Positions 56,026 to 64,000 of a DNA stretch of 64,000 bases are shown piece after piece. Under the pieces are notes generated by a model. The model did not search any database. It was given only the letters and a program-made list of their open reading frames with translations, and was not told where the DNA came from. Numbering within the stretch: the stretch's first letter is position 1; each line of letters opens with the position of its first letter. The position numbers and the translations under genes were made by a program. The stretch is from Proteiniborus sp. MB09-C3 (GTDB taxonomy: Bacteria; Bacillota; Clostridia; Tissierellales; Proteiniboraceae): NCBI RefSeq assembly GCF_030263895.1, contig NZ_CP127161.1, forward strand, positions 1,550,001-1,614,000, read 5' to 3'.

Positions 56026-56054
56026 TTGACTACATTGCCACTAGGGTATATAAT
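56026..56054 (+). promoter_or_regulatory. Sigma-A promoter of the thiamin operon
   Basis: TTGACT (56026-56031), 17-base spacer, TATAAT (56049-56054): near-perfect consensus. Transcription should begin near 56061, just ahead of the first TPP aptamer. Confidence 0.9.
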
Positions 56055-56067
56055 CAATGCAATTAAT

Positions 56068-56152
56068 ATTTGCGGGGGGACTACATTAGTAGTTGAGAAG
56101 GTAAAACCTGACCCTTTGAACCTGTTGGTTAATACCAACGTAGGGAAGCAAT
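56068..56152 (+). promoter_or_regulatory. TPP riboswitch 1 (THI box)
   Basis: Contains the conserved THI-box elements: GCGGGGGGACT, then CTGACCCTTTGAACCTG, then AATACCAACGTAGGGAAGCA. It binds thiamin pyrophosphate in the nascent RNA. A hairpin (ACATACGAAATATGTAT) and a terminator follow, so TPP should cause early termination. First of three copies spaced 187 bp. Confidence 0.95.
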
Positions 56153-56176
56153 CACATACGAAATATGTATATGATT

Positions 56177-56215
56177 AGGGTGCTCCTCTGTGTAGGGGGT
56201 ACCCTATTATTATTT
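56177..56215 (+). terminator. Terminator of TPP riboswitch 1
   Basis: AGGGTGCTCC...GGGGGTACCCT stem (some G-U pairs), then ATTATTATTT. Confidence 0.8.
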
Positions 56216-56253
56216 AAGATAGAGTTATTGAGTATAAAAATGAATACAATTAA

Positions 56254-56338
56254 TATTTGCGGGGGGACTACATAGTAGTTGAGAAGGTAAAACCTGACCC
56301 TTTGAACCTGTTGGTTAATACCAACGTAGGGAAGCAAT
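56254..56338 (+). promoter_or_regulatory. TPP riboswitch 2 (THI box)
   Basis: Nearly identical to copy 1, shifted by 187 bp; it has one base fewer in the CTACAT-AGTAG segment. All conserved THI-box positions are kept, so the copy looks functional. No new -35 element is visible between copies 1 and 2. Confidence 0.95.
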
Positions 56339-56362
56339 CACATACGAAATATGTATATGATT

Positions 56363-56403
56363 AGGGTGCTTCTCTGTGTAGAGGGGTACCCTATTATTAT
56401 TTA
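56363..56403 (+). terminator. Terminator of TPP riboswitch 2
   Basis: AGGGTGCTTCTC...GAGGGGTACCCT stem, then ATTATTATTT. Changes from copy 1 in the upper stem largely keep pairing. Confidence 0.8.
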
Positions 56404-56439
56404 AGATAAAGTTATTGAGTATAAAAATGAATATGATTA

Positions 56440-56525
56440 ATATTTGCGGGGGGACTACATAGTAGTTGAGAAGGTAAAACCTGACCCTTTGAACCTGTTG
56501 GCTAATACCAACGTAGGGAAGCAAA
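56440..56525 (+). promoter_or_regulatory. TPP riboswitch 3 (THI box)
   Basis: Third copy, again 187 bp on. It differs slightly (TTGGCTAATACCAACG; GCAAATCAC) but keeps the conserved TPP-binding bases. It lies about 97 bases before the thiD start. Confidence 0.95.
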
Positions 56526-56550
56526 TCACATACAAAGTTTGTATATGATT

Positions 56551-56580
56551 AGGGCGCTTCTCCGTATAGAAAAGTGCCCT
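56551..56580 (+). terminator. Terminator of TPP riboswitch 3
   Basis: AGGGCGCTTCTC...GAAAAGTGCCCT stem, then AATTTATT. The stem sequence differs from copies 1 and 2 but pairing is conserved. Confidence 0.78.
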
Positions 56581-56621
56581 AATTTATTATAAATACATAA
56601 ATGAAAAAAGGAGGAGTTTTA

Positions 56622-57443
56622 ATGAAAAAGGTACTTAGTATTGCTGGGTCAGATTGTAGTGGAGGTGCTGGAATACAAGCAGATTTAAAGACGTTTTCTG
56701 CCCATGGGGTGTTTGGAATGAGTGTAATTGTTTCAGTTGTAGCAGAAAACACAAGTCGTGTTATAGACATACAGGATATTACTCCAGATATGATTGAAAA
56801 ACAGATTGATGCAGTATTTGAGGATATTGAAGTTGATGCTGTTAAAATCGGTATGTTGTCTACAGAACCTTGTATGGAAGCAGTAGCAAGAAAATTGAAA
56901 CAATATAAACCAAATAATGTTGTAATTGATCCTGTTATGTATGCGAAAAATGGTTGCTCTCTCATGGATCCTAATTCCATAGAGACATTGATCAAGGTTG
57001 TACTACCTTATGCTGATTTACTTACGCCTAATATCCCAGAGGCTGAGAAGATATCGAATATTAAGATTAGCAATGCAGAAGATATGAAAACAGCGGCAAA
57101 ACTTATTTATGATATGGGGTGCAAAAATGTTCTTGTCAAAGGGGGGCATGCTATTGGAGATGCACTGGATATTCTATATAGTGGTAAAGAGTTCTATTAT
57201 TTTGAAACCCAACGAATCAATACTAAAAACACACATGGAACAGGCTGTACTTTCTCTTCGGCTATTGCTTCCAATCTTGCCCTTGGTATGACTATGCCTA
57301 CTGCGGTAGACCATGCTAAGAAATATATTACAACAGCAATTGAGCATTCATTAAATATAGGTAAAGGTAATGGGCCAACACATCATTTCTATAATTTATA
57401 TAAAAATGGTTTAAATATTAAGAAAGGTGAAGGGGATTTATGA
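56622..57443 (+). CDS. thiD: Hydroxymethylpyrimidine (phosphate) kinase
   Basis: It phosphorylates HMP and HMP-phosphate to the pyrimidine diphosphate used for thiamin. The 273 residues match ThiD: VLSIAGSDCSGGAGIQADLK at the start, PVMYAKNG in the middle and the anion-hole motif THGTGCTFSSAIASNL near residue 206 with its catalytic Asp region replaced in context by KNTHGTGC, normal for the ribokinase fold. ATG 56622 follows AAAGGAGGAG; the frame is open to 56601. It overlaps cytX by 4 bases. Confidence 0.97.
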   Translation: MKKVLSIAGSDCSGGAGIQADLKTFSAHGVFGMSVIVSVVAENTSRVIDIQDITPDMIEKQIDAVFEDIEVDAVKIGMLSTEPCMEAVARKLKQYKPNNVVIDPVMYAKNGCSLMDPNSIETLIKVVLPYADLLTPNIPEAEKISNIKISNAEDMKTAAKLIYDMGCKNVLVKGGHAIGDALDILYSGKEFYYFETQRINTKNTHGTGCTFSSAIASNLALGMTMPTAVDHAKKYITTAIEHSLNIGKGNGPTHHFYNLYKNGLNIKKGEGDL

Positions 57444-58654
57444 TGAAGGAAGAAAATCAAAGGGTATCTACATTTAGTCAAATATTATTATGGTTTGGCG
57501 CTGCAATATCAATTGCTGAAATTATAACAGGAGCTTTACTTGCTCCTTTGGGGTTAATTCAGGGTATTTGGGCAATTATTCTAGGGCATATAATCGGAGG
57601 AGCTATTCTTTTTCCTGCAGGACTGATTGGAGCAAAAAGTGGTCTTTCCTCTGCTGAATCTGTTCGTATTTCTTTTGGGAAATATGGGTCATTTGGATTT
57701 TCATGGATTAACATATTACAGCTTCTTGGTTGGACTGCAATTATGATTGTTAATGGAGCAAAAGCACTTGATGGAATTACAAATTATCTTTGGAATTACC
57801 AAAATGAAAAGTTATGGTGTATTGTTATTGGTTTACTTATTTGTATTTGGGTTGTAATCAGTAATAAAAGTCTATCAAAATTAAATACTGTGGTAATGTC
57901 AGTCTTATTTATATTTACGCTTATTCTTGGATTTACAATTTTTAAAAATACCGATACGGCAATTGCCACAGAAGAGACAATAAGTTTTGGTGCAGCAGTT
58001 GAAATAAATGTAGCTATGTCTCTTTCTTGGCTACCTCTTATTTCTGATTACACAAGGAAATTGGAGAAAAAAATTACAGGTACTTTGTGGAGTGTCATAA
58101 GCTACTTTATTGGCAGTACAGTAATGTTTGTGATTGGACTTGGTGCAGCAATATATGCTGGTACATCAGATATTACAAGTATACTAATGTCTGCGGGACT
58201 TGGCTTGATTGGTCTAGTAATTATTATATTATCTACGGTCACCACTACATTTCTTGATGTTTATTCAGCAGGAGTAAGTACAGCCAATTTTAGTAAAAAA
58301 GTGAATGAAAAGTTTGCTGCTGTTACTGCATGTGTCATAGGTACATTGCTTGCCATGTTTGTTTCTATGAGTCAATATGAGAACTTTTTATATCTTATTG
58401 GTTCTGTATTTGCACCTTTATTTGCTATCTTATTTGTAGATTGTTTTCTGCTTCATAAAACAGATATAAATACTAACCATTCTCACAATATGAGTAATAT
58501 GATTTTATGGTTCATTGGATTTATCGTCTATCGTTTACTTATGCATTACAATTTCATAATTGGAATCACATTTCCTGTAATGCTGATAATTGGTGTTTTA
58601 TGTTTCGTTATAAATAAAAGAAAGGTTGGAAATAGTGATGAATTACTTAATTAA
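57440..58654 (+). CDS. cytX: NCS1-family permease, putative HMP transporter
   Basis: A 404-residue transporter with about 12 membrane segments. FGAAISIAEIITGALLAPLG and LGHIIGGAILFPAGLIGAKS are CytX/CodB-like motifs. CytX next to TPP riboswitches is a predicted hydroxymethylpyrimidine importer (comparative-genomics knowledge), consistent with thiD beside it. GGGGAT precedes the ATG. It overlaps thiM by about 17 bases. Confidence 0.93.
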   Translation: MMKEENQRVSTFSQILLWFGAAISIAEIITGALLAPLGLIQGIWAIILGHIIGGAILFPAGLIGAKSGLSSAESVRISFGKYGSFGFSWINILQLLGWTAIMIVNGAKALDGITNYLWNYQNEKLWCIVIGLLICIWVVISNKSLSKLNTVVMSVLFIFTLILGFTIFKNTDTAIATEETISFGAAVEINVAMSLSWLPLISDYTRKLEKKITGTLWSVISYFIGSTVMFVIGLGAAIYAGTSDITSILMSAGLGLIGLVIIILSTVTTTFLDVYSAGVSTANFSKKVNEKFAAVTACVIGTLLAMFVSMSQYENFLYLIGSVFAPLFAILFVDCFLLHKTDINTNHSHNMSNMILWFIGFIVYRLLMHYNFIIGITFPVMLIIGVLCFVINKRKVGNSDELLN

Positions 58655-59462
58655 TGCTTGTACTGGCTTGCTTTATGAAATCAGAGAAAAAAATCCGTTG
58701 ATTCATAACATTACCAATTATGTGACAGTAAATGATTGTGCAAATGCAGTTTTGGCAATTGGAGCATCTCCCATTATGGCAGACGATAATGCAGAAGTAG
58801 AGGAGATTGTTTCAATATCCTCTGCACTTGTAATTAACATGGGAACTTTAAATCAGCGTACTATTGCTTCAATGATTATAGCAGGTAAAAAAGCCAATGA
58901 GCTTAATATTCCTGTAGTTCTAGATCCTGTTGGTGCAGGTGCTTCCACGCTACGAAATAAAACAGTACAGGAAATTCTCTCACAGGTAGAAATAGATGTT
59001 ATTCGTGGGAATTTATCAGAAATTTCCTTTATAGCGGGGTTTAAGGCTTCTATAAAAGGAGTTGATACTGCGATAGTAGATGAAAAAAATGATGCAGTGG
59101 GTATTGCAAAATTAGTTTCCAATAGATACTCTTGTGTTGTAGGAATTACAGGAAAGGTGGATATCATTTCAGATGGGATTAGATTTGCTAAGGTAGCAAA
59201 TGGTCATAAACTTCTTTCTAAAGTAACTGGCACAGGCTGTATGACATCTGCTCTCGTGGGTAGTTTCTGTGGTGTAACAAAGGATTATTATACAGCAACA
59301 GTTGCTGGAATTGCAACAATGGGAATTTCCGGAGAGATTGCATTTGAGAAAGCAGGAGTAATGGGAACAGGTAGTTTCCACATTAATATTATTGATGCTT
59401 TATCAAATATGAACAGCACATTTTTCTTAGAAAGAGGGAAAATAGATGAAACCAAATATTGA
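58638..59462 (+). CDS. thiM: Hydroxyethylthiazole kinase
   Basis: It phosphorylates the thiazole alcohol of thiamin for salvage. About 274 residues. [20 protein letters not shown] near residue 20, [20 protein letters not shown] and [14 protein letters not shown] (catalytic Cys region) are diagnostic. ATG 58638 is preferred to the TTG at 58626. The end overlaps thiE by 17 bases, showing coupled translation. Confidence 0.97.
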   Translation: MNYLINACTGLLYEIREKNPLIHNITNYVTVNDCANAVLAIGASPIMADDNAEVEEIVSISSALVINMGTLNQRTIASMIIAGKKANELNIPVVLDPVGAGASTLRNKTVQEILSQVEIDVIRGNLSEISFIAGFKASIKGVDTAIVDEKNDAVGIAKLVSNRYSCVVGITGKVDIISDGIRFAKVANGHKLLSKVTGTGCMTSALVGSFCGVTKDYYTATVAGIATMGISGEIAFEKAGVMGTGSFHINIIDALSNMNSTFFLERGKIDETKY

Positions 59463-60078
59463 TTATACACTTTACCTTGTAACAGATAGAGAAATTATGA
59501 GTACGGAAAAACTGGAGACTGCTGTGGAGCAAGCTATTTTAGGTGGTTGTACAGTGATACAACTTAGAGAAAAGAATTGTTCATCTCTGGAATTCTTTGA
59601 AATGGCTATAAAGATAAAGGATATTACAGATAGGTATAAGATTCCCTTAATCATTAATGACCGAATAGATATAGCATTAGCAGTTGATGCTTCAGGTGTA
59701 CACATTGGGCAGAGTGATATGCCAGCAAGAATTGTAAGAAAGTTGATAGGAAATAATAAAATTCTTGGTGTGTCTGCATCCAACTTTGAAGAAGCGATGA
59801 AGGCGTACAAAGACGATGCAGATTATCTTGGAGTTGGAGCAATGTTTATCACAGATACAAAAAAAGATGTAAGATTTACATCTATGGATGAACTTGCACA
59901 GATAAGAAAATATATCACACTTCCTATTGTGGTAATTGGAGGAATCAACAAGACAACAATACCAATTTTTAAAGGTATAGATGTCAATGGATTTGCAATG
60001 GTATCGGCTATTATCTCACAGCCAGATATAAAAGCGGCGGCACAGAATCTAAACAGTGAATTAATGAAACTAAGATAG
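59446..60078 (+). CDS. thiE: Thiamin phosphate synthase
   Basis: It joins HMP pyrophosphate and thiazole phosphate to thiamin phosphate. A 210-residue TIM barrel: LVTDRE near the start, [35 protein letters not shown] and GQSDMPA, and [10 protein letters not shown]. It completes a salvage route (import HMP, phosphorylate both halves, couple). No thiC, thiG or thiL is in the window, so new synthesis and the last phosphorylation depend on other genes. Confidence 0.97.
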   Translation: MKPNIDYTLYLVTDREIMSTEKLETAVEQAILGGCTVIQLREKNCSSLEFFEMAIKIKDITDRYKIPLIINDRIDIALAVDASGVHIGQSDMPARIVRKLIGNNKILGVSASNFEEAMKAYKDDADYLGVGAMFITDTKKDVRFTSMDELAQIRKYITLPIVVIGGINKTTIPIFKGIDVNGFAMVSAIISQPDIKAAAQNLNSELMKLR

Positions 60079-60116
60079 TCAAAAGTTCGTCTAAATATAT
60101 GAATGGTGGAGTAATA

Positions 60117-60176
60117 ATGAAATTTGAGATAAATAAGTTGTTTGAAAATAATGAAGAACGGATTAAAGGTATTTAA
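60117..60176 (+). other. Short possible gene remnant after thiE
   Basis: A 19-codon ORF (MKFEINKLFENNEERIKGI) with GGTGGAG upstream. It may be the start of a truncated gene of the old cargo. Low confidence. Confidence 0.2.
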
Positions 60177-60183
60177 TTATTAG

Positions 60184-60218
60184 AGGGAGCGAAAGCATTT
60201 TTTGGGCTATCGCTCCCT
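60184..60218 (+). terminator. Hairpin ending the thiamin operon
   Basis: AGGGAGCGA / TCGCTCCCT 9-bp perfect stem with an inner AGC/GCT pairing around a T-rich loop. No T-run follows, so termination strength is uncertain. Confidence 0.6.
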
Positions 60219-60235
60219 TAACTGACACACAGTAG

Positions 60236-60303
60236 GAGTGCCAGCGGAAATTAAGGGCGGTGTAGCCTTTTATCTTGACCCTTGCTTTTTGATGGTATAC
60301 CTG
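60236..60303. repeat. Cargo-flanking direct repeat, right copy
   Basis: Begins AGGAGTGCCAGC and ends GATGGTATACCTGG; the core GTAGCC-TTTATCTTGAC-CTTGCTTTTT matches the left copy at 55949-56014. It lies downstream of the thiamin terminator. The spacer from 60304 to 60554 holds no gene I can support. Confidence 0.8.
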
Positions 60304-60554
60304 GTATTTTTCTTTTGTTGATGTTTTACGGATGTGGAGATATAATTTGGTGTAATAGATAAATAAGAATTTGTCGCTGAGTTAGATTTATAGAAATAAA
60401 GACTATCTGCACAAAGGATACATCCTGATATGAATAACAGTTATTTTTTTTGAGAAATAGTTAACGTATATTCAGTTGTTAGATATGATGATTCTTGATA
60501 TGATTAAAGTAGCAAAGGCCATTGCTTATTAAATAGAATCAGGAGGTTATTTAC

Positions 60555-61610
60555 ATGAAAATAGGTGAAGTAATACGAGAATACAGAAAACGAAAAAACA
60601 TGACTCAGGAGGAAATAGCAAATTGCCTTGGAGTGACAGCTCCGGCAGTTAATAAGTGGGAAAATGGAAATTCACAGCCCGATATTATGTTATTGGCTCC
60701 TATTGCCAGATTGCTCAACATTACTCTTGATACTCTATTGTCCTTTGAAGAAGAACTTACAGCCGAAGAGATAAACAGTTTCGTTTATGAAATTGATGGC
60801 AAATTAAAAGAGGAAACCTATGAAGAGGCGTTTCAGTGGGCAAAAGGAAAAATCGAGCAATATCCTAATTGTGAACAGTTGATTTGGCAAATGGCACTGA
60901 TTTTAGATGCATGGCGTTTAACAAAAGACATTCCGGATTCAGAGAAATATGAAGGTTATATCAATGATTGTTATGTACGTGCTTTGGATAGCAAGGATGA
61001 TAATATTAGGAACAGAGCAGCTGATTCGTTATTTGGATTTTATTCAAGAAAGGAACAGTACGGGAAAGCAGAGGAATATCTGAATTATCTTTCTAGCCAA
61101 AATCCAGAGAGAAAGAGAAAACAAGCATTTATTTATAGCAAGACAAATCGGGTGAATGAGGCATATAAAGCATACGAAGAATTATTATTTCAGGGTTATC
61201 AAATGATGAATATGGTGTTTCAAGATATATATATATTGGCTATGCAGGATAAAGACAGGGGAAAAGCCTATATACTTGTAGAAAAGCAAAGAAAATTAGC
61301 GAGTATTTTTGAAATGGGTGAGTACCATGAGGTATCCTGGGGACTTGACTTGGCAGCAGCAGAGAAAGATATGGAAGCAACTATAGAAATCATGGAGAGA
61401 ATGCTTGCTAGTGTTGATAAAATATCTGATTTTACCAAGTCGACACTATATGCACATATGGAATTTAAAAAACTAGAGGATAAATTCATTACAGAACTGC
61501 ATAAAAATTTGCTAGATAATTTTAGGAATGAAGAAACATATAGCTATATGAAAAAAAGTAAACGTTGGCAGAAGTTGGTAAGCAGTAATTCCAATTTGTT
61601 GATAGATTAA
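60555..61610 (+). CDS. XRE-family regulator with TPR-like C-terminus
   Basis: A 351-residue protein. Residues 1-63 are a helix-turn-helix (YRKRKNMTQEEIANCLGVTA; PAVNKWENGNSQPDI). The rest (about 90-350) is helical, with TPR-like repeats (YEEAFQWAKGKIEQYPNCEQ), resembling signal-sensing XRE proteins of Gram-positive cells. AGGAGG precedes ATG 60555. It is in the cargo but outside the direct repeats. The DNA target is unknown. Confidence 0.87.
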   Translation: MKIGEVIREYRKRKNMTQEEIANCLGVTAPAVNKWENGNSQPDIMLLAPIARLLNITLDTLLSFEEELTAEEINSFVYEIDGKLKEETYEEAFQWAKGKIEQYPNCEQLIWQMALILDAWRLTKDIPDSEKYEGYINDCYVRALDSKDDNIRNRAADSLFGFYSRKEQYGKAEEYLNYLSSQNPERKRKQAFIYSKTNRVNEAYKAYEELLFQGYQMMNMVFQDIYILAMQDKDRGKAYILVEKQRKLASIFEMGEYHEVSWGLDLAAAEKDMEATIEIMERMLASVDKISDFTKSTLYAHMEFKKLEDKFITELHKNLLDNFRNEETYSYMKKSKRWQKLVSSNSNLLID

Positions 61611-61814
61611 CTTAGTGATAACTTTTAATAATATGTATCTTTAATTGCATAACAATCATAACTATTTTAGCGAATAGTGTCTAAAGTTTCTATCACGACA
61701 AAATTCTTTCTACGGGCTGCAATTCCAGAAATAGCACTTCGAAGAAAGTTTGACAAGAAAGGTAATTTTAGTTGCTGAACATAATTTATATTATATATTA
61801 ACTTTTATATTACC

Positions 61815-61846
61815 AAGTCTTGCACTAATGTGTAGGGCTTTTTTGA
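61815..61846 (+). terminator. Terminator before virB4
   Basis: AAGTCTTGCAC / GTGTAGGGCTT pairs over 11 bp (with G-U), loop TAAT, then TTTTTT. It ends 33 bases before the VirB4 start and could insulate virB4 from the cargo; the spacer 61616-61814 holds a minus-strand peptide fragment (61667-61780). Confidence 0.82.
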
Positions 61847-61878
61847 TGTAGAAAAAGAAAGAGAGGTAAGAAGAGACT

Positions 61879-63699
61879 ATGGTAAAAAAGAAAGCACCAA
61901 TCATGGAAGATGAGAAAATCAAAACCTTTGTAGATATGATTGCCCCATCCATCATCAAATTCAACACAGATCATTTTATCTGTGGCAATACCTATAGATG
62001 TGTATGGGCACTCCGTGAATATCCTACAAGTACCAGTGAACAAGCAATCCTTCGTCATTTAGGAGAAAAGGATGGGGTTACCCTCAGAATCTATACAAGA
62101 CAAGTAACTCCAAACGAAGAAAAGAAAATTATCCATAATGCAGCCAATAAAAACAGGATGAATACGGCGAATACAAATGATTTGCAGCAGACCGTAACAG
62201 CAGAAAGCAACTTGCAAGATGTTGTTACCCTTGTTTCAACAATGCACAGAAACAGAGAGCCACTCCTTCATTGTGCTGTATATATTGAGCTTACTGCAAG
62301 TGATTATGACAGCTTGAAACTGCTACAGACAGATGTATTAACAGAACTTGTGAGATCCAAATTAAATGTAGATAGGCTTATGCTACGACAACAGCAAGGC
62401 TTTTTATGTGTTGGTCCAACAGCCAGAAATGTATTTGGTAGTCAATACGAAAGGGTACTCCCTGCATCCTCAGTAGCAAACCTATATCCTTTTAACTATT
62501 CGGGTAAGACCGATAGCAATGGGTTTTATTTAGGAAGAGATAAGTTTGGTTCTAATATTCTCGTTGATTTTGATAAAAGAGATGATGATAAAACAAATCC
62601 TTGTATCCTAATTCTCGGTAATTCAGGACAAGGTAAAAGCTATTTATTAAAGTTAATATTATGCAATATTTTAGAATCAGGAAAGAATGTCATATGCTTA
62701 GATCCAGAGCATGAGTATGTGGAACTAGCAGAAAATATAGGTGGATGCTTTGTAGATTTAATGAGTGGAGAATATATGATAAATCCATTAGAACCAAAAA
62801 CTTGGGATGAGGGTGGCAGTCCACAGGATAAAGATGCTCCTATTGCATTCAGACAAGCAACAAAGCTAAGTCAGCATATTAGTTTTTTAAAAGACTTCTT
62901 TCATTGTTATAAAGACTTTGATGATAGGCATATTGATGTTATAGAAATTATGCTAGGAAAACTCTACACTAAATGGAACATCAGTGACAGTACAAATTTC
63001 AGCAAATTAGAATCTGTTGATTATCCTATTCTTTCAGACCTATATACATTAATAGAGGAAGAATATAAAGGCTATGATAAGGGAAAATATCAACTTTATA
63101 CAGTGGAATTATTACAGGAAATCCTGCTTGGACTTCATTCTATGTGCCAAGGGGCAGAAAGTAAATTTTTCAACGGACATACCAATATAACCTCCAATCG
63201 ATTTATTGTATTTGGTGTAAAAGGGTTATTACAGGCTAGTAAAAATGTAAAGAATGCATTGCTGTTTAATATATTATCCTTTATGTCAGATAAGCTACTT
63301 ACAGAAGGCAATACTGCAGCTGGAATTGATGAGCTGTATTTGTTCCTTACTAATCTTACAGCAATAGAATATATTCGTAATTTTATGAAGCGAGTGCGAA
63401 AGAAAGAATCAGCGGTAATACTTAGCAGTCAAAACCTTGAGGACTTCAATATTGAAGGCATTAAAGAGCTAACTAAACCGCTGTTTTCTATTCCAGCACA
63501 CGCTTTTTTATTTAACGCAGGTAATATTGATAAGCAGTTTTATATGGATACCTTACAGCTTGAAGAATCAGAATATAATCTTATTAAATTTCCACAGAGA
63601 GGGGTCTGCTTATATAAATGCGGTAACGAACGTTACAATTTGGCTGTACATGCTCCAGCATATAAAGAAAAGTTATTTGGAAAGGCAGGTGGAAGGTAG
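61879..63699 (+). CDS. virB4: VirB4-like conjugal transfer ATPase (CD1110 family)
   Basis: A 606-residue ATPase powering DNA transfer. The N-terminal signature (DMIAPSIIKFNTDHFICGN; LRHLGEKDGVTLRIYTRQ) is that of the CD1110 family of Tn1549-like elements. Walker A GNSGQGKSYLL lies near residue 247; the region AAGIDELYLFLTNL near residue 485 is the Walker B area; ILSSQNLEDF and FSIPAHAFLFNAG follow. It is complete in length. The next gene begins at its stop codon. Confidence 0.95.
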   Translation: MVKKKAPIMEDEKIKTFVDMIAPSIIKFNTDHFICGNTYRCVWALREYPTSTSEQAILRHLGEKDGVTLRIYTRQVTPNEEKKIIHNAANKNRMNTANTNDLQQTVTAESNLQDVVTLVSTMHRNREPLLHCAVYIELTASDYDSLKLLQTDVLTELVRSKLNVDRLMLRQQQGFLCVGPTARNVFGSQYERVLPASSVANLYPFNYSGKTDSNGFYLGRDKFGSNILVDFDKRDDDKTNPCILILGNSGQGKSYLLKLILCNILESGKNVICLDPEHEYVELAENIGGCFVDLMSGEYMINPLEPKTWDEGGSPQDKDAPIAFRQATKLSQHISFLKDFFHCYKDFDDRHIDVIEIMLGKLYTKWNISDSTNFSKLESVDYPILSDLYTLIEEEYKGYDKGKYQLYTVELLQEILLGLHSMCQGAESKFFNGHTNITSNRFIVFGVKGLLQASKNVKNALLFNILSFMSDKLLTEGNTAAGIDELYLFLTNLTAIEYIRNFMKRVRKKESAVILSSQNLEDFNIEGIKELTKPLFSIPAHAFLFNAGNIDKQFYMDTLQLEESEYNLIKFPQRGVCLYKCGNERYNLAVHAPAYKEKLFGKAGGR

Positions 63700-64000
63700 T
63701 GGCTATTGAAAGTGCAGAATGGGTAAAGAAACAAGAAAAAATTGAATCCTACCGAGACCAAAAGCAAGGCATTATAGATGATTTGAGGGTGTGCATCAGT
63801 TACACTCCAAACAGGGATAATGACTTGCTTTGTTTTATGGAACAGTATTTAAAAGCAGAAATAAAGAATAGGCCAAGATTATTGGAGCAGATAAAGTATT
63901 GCATTAATGGTGAACAATATGAAAATCCATTCCTAGCATATAACCATTATGATGAAAGACACATTGAAGAATTTGACCATATTTTTAATGAATATATTGA
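63699..64000 (+). CDS. Hypothetical ICE protein, cut by window end
   Basis: A frame open from GTG 63699 (overlapping the VirB4 stop) to the window end, with no stop in about 100 codons. It begins AIESAEWVKKQEKIESYRDQ and contains IDDLRVCISYTPNRDNDLL. Charged and soluble with no recognised domain. AAGGTAG upstream gives a plausible ribosome site. Confidence 0.7.
   Translation, partial: MAIESAEWVKKQEKIESYRDQKQGIIDDLRVCISYTPNRDNDLLCFMEQYLKAEIKNRPRLLEQIKYCINGEQYENPFLAYNHYDERHIEEFDHIFNEYI

Noticed and set aside
56152-56524. Two similar minus-strand ORFs over the riboswitches
   Set aside because: Their similarity is just the 187-bp riboswitch repeat read backwards; no ribosome site or domain.

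Overview
The window looks like a chromosome segment of a low-GC, anaerobic Gram-positive bacterium of the Clostridia/Tissierellia type, carrying most of an integrative conjugative element (ICE). Evidence: A/T-rich sequence with strong Shine-Dalgarno sites; the gene order dnaE-pfkA-pyk; a pyruvate kinase with a C-terminal PEP-utiliser domain; a flavodiiron protein; a biotin-dependent sodium-pump decarboxylase; a GerMN protein; and conjugation genes of the Tn1549/CD1110 kind. No rRNA, tRNA or CRISPR array was seen. Genus is not assigned.

Chromosomal part (1-29.6 kb). dnaE (cut by the window start), a small unknown protein, pfkA and pyk come first, then a thioesterase, an FxsA protein and an iron-sulfur aldo/keto reductase. 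An M20 amidohydrolase follows, then a long inverted repeat, a minus-strand TetR regulator, and an AbgT transporter with a second M20 hydrolase (uptake and cleavage of an acyl-amino-acid such as p-aminobenzoyl-glutamate). After a flavodiiron protein comes a regulated catabolic block: a Cache/PAS sensor kinase, a sigma-54 activator, a -24/-12 promoter with exact GG-N10-GC spacing at 18257-18274, and a six-gene operon (type III CoA-transferase, carboxyltransferase, OadG-like subunit, biotin carrier, OadB-like sodium pump, MatC-like permease). I infer import, CoA activation and sodium-coupled decarboxylation of malonate or a similar dicarboxylate. The four decarboxylase genes (about 19.53-23.09 kb) are strikingly T-poor on the coding strand. 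A chemoreceptor, a GerMN protein and rlmD (23S rRNA m5U methyltransferase) end this part.

ICE part (about 29.6 kb to the window end, all plus strand). The element begins somewhere after rlmD, a known ICE insertion target; no integrase, relaxase or second att site is inside the window. First come accessory genes: a P-loop kinase, ArdA antirestriction, DUF4314, a winged-helix protein, an adenine methyltransferase and a YodL protein. Then comes a Tad/Flp-type pilus cluster (35.7-46.6 kb): two near-identical prepilins flanking a 1321-residue SLH/repeat adhesin, prepilin peptidase, SAF/CpaB, CpaE, CpaF, TadB, TadC and pseudopilins. It leads into the mating machinery: a VirB2-like pilin, VirB6-like protein, PrgI, a VirB4 partner and VirB4. 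A PIN-domain gene and a two-frame cytosine methyltransferase are embedded in this operon.

Cargo between the VirB4 partner and VirB4 (54.7-61.8 kb) includes a BFD-like protein, a VanZ-like protein, a broken ORF, a thiamin-salvage operon (thiD-cytX-thiM-thiE) and an XRE regulator. The thiamin operon is driven by one good sigma-A promoter followed by three tandem TPP riboswitches, each with its own terminator, and it lies between two 65-bp imperfect direct repeats. The most unusual points are the triple riboswitch on a mobile vitamin cargo, the overlapping-frame methyltransferase, the ICE-borne Tad pilus and the T-depleted decarboxylase block.
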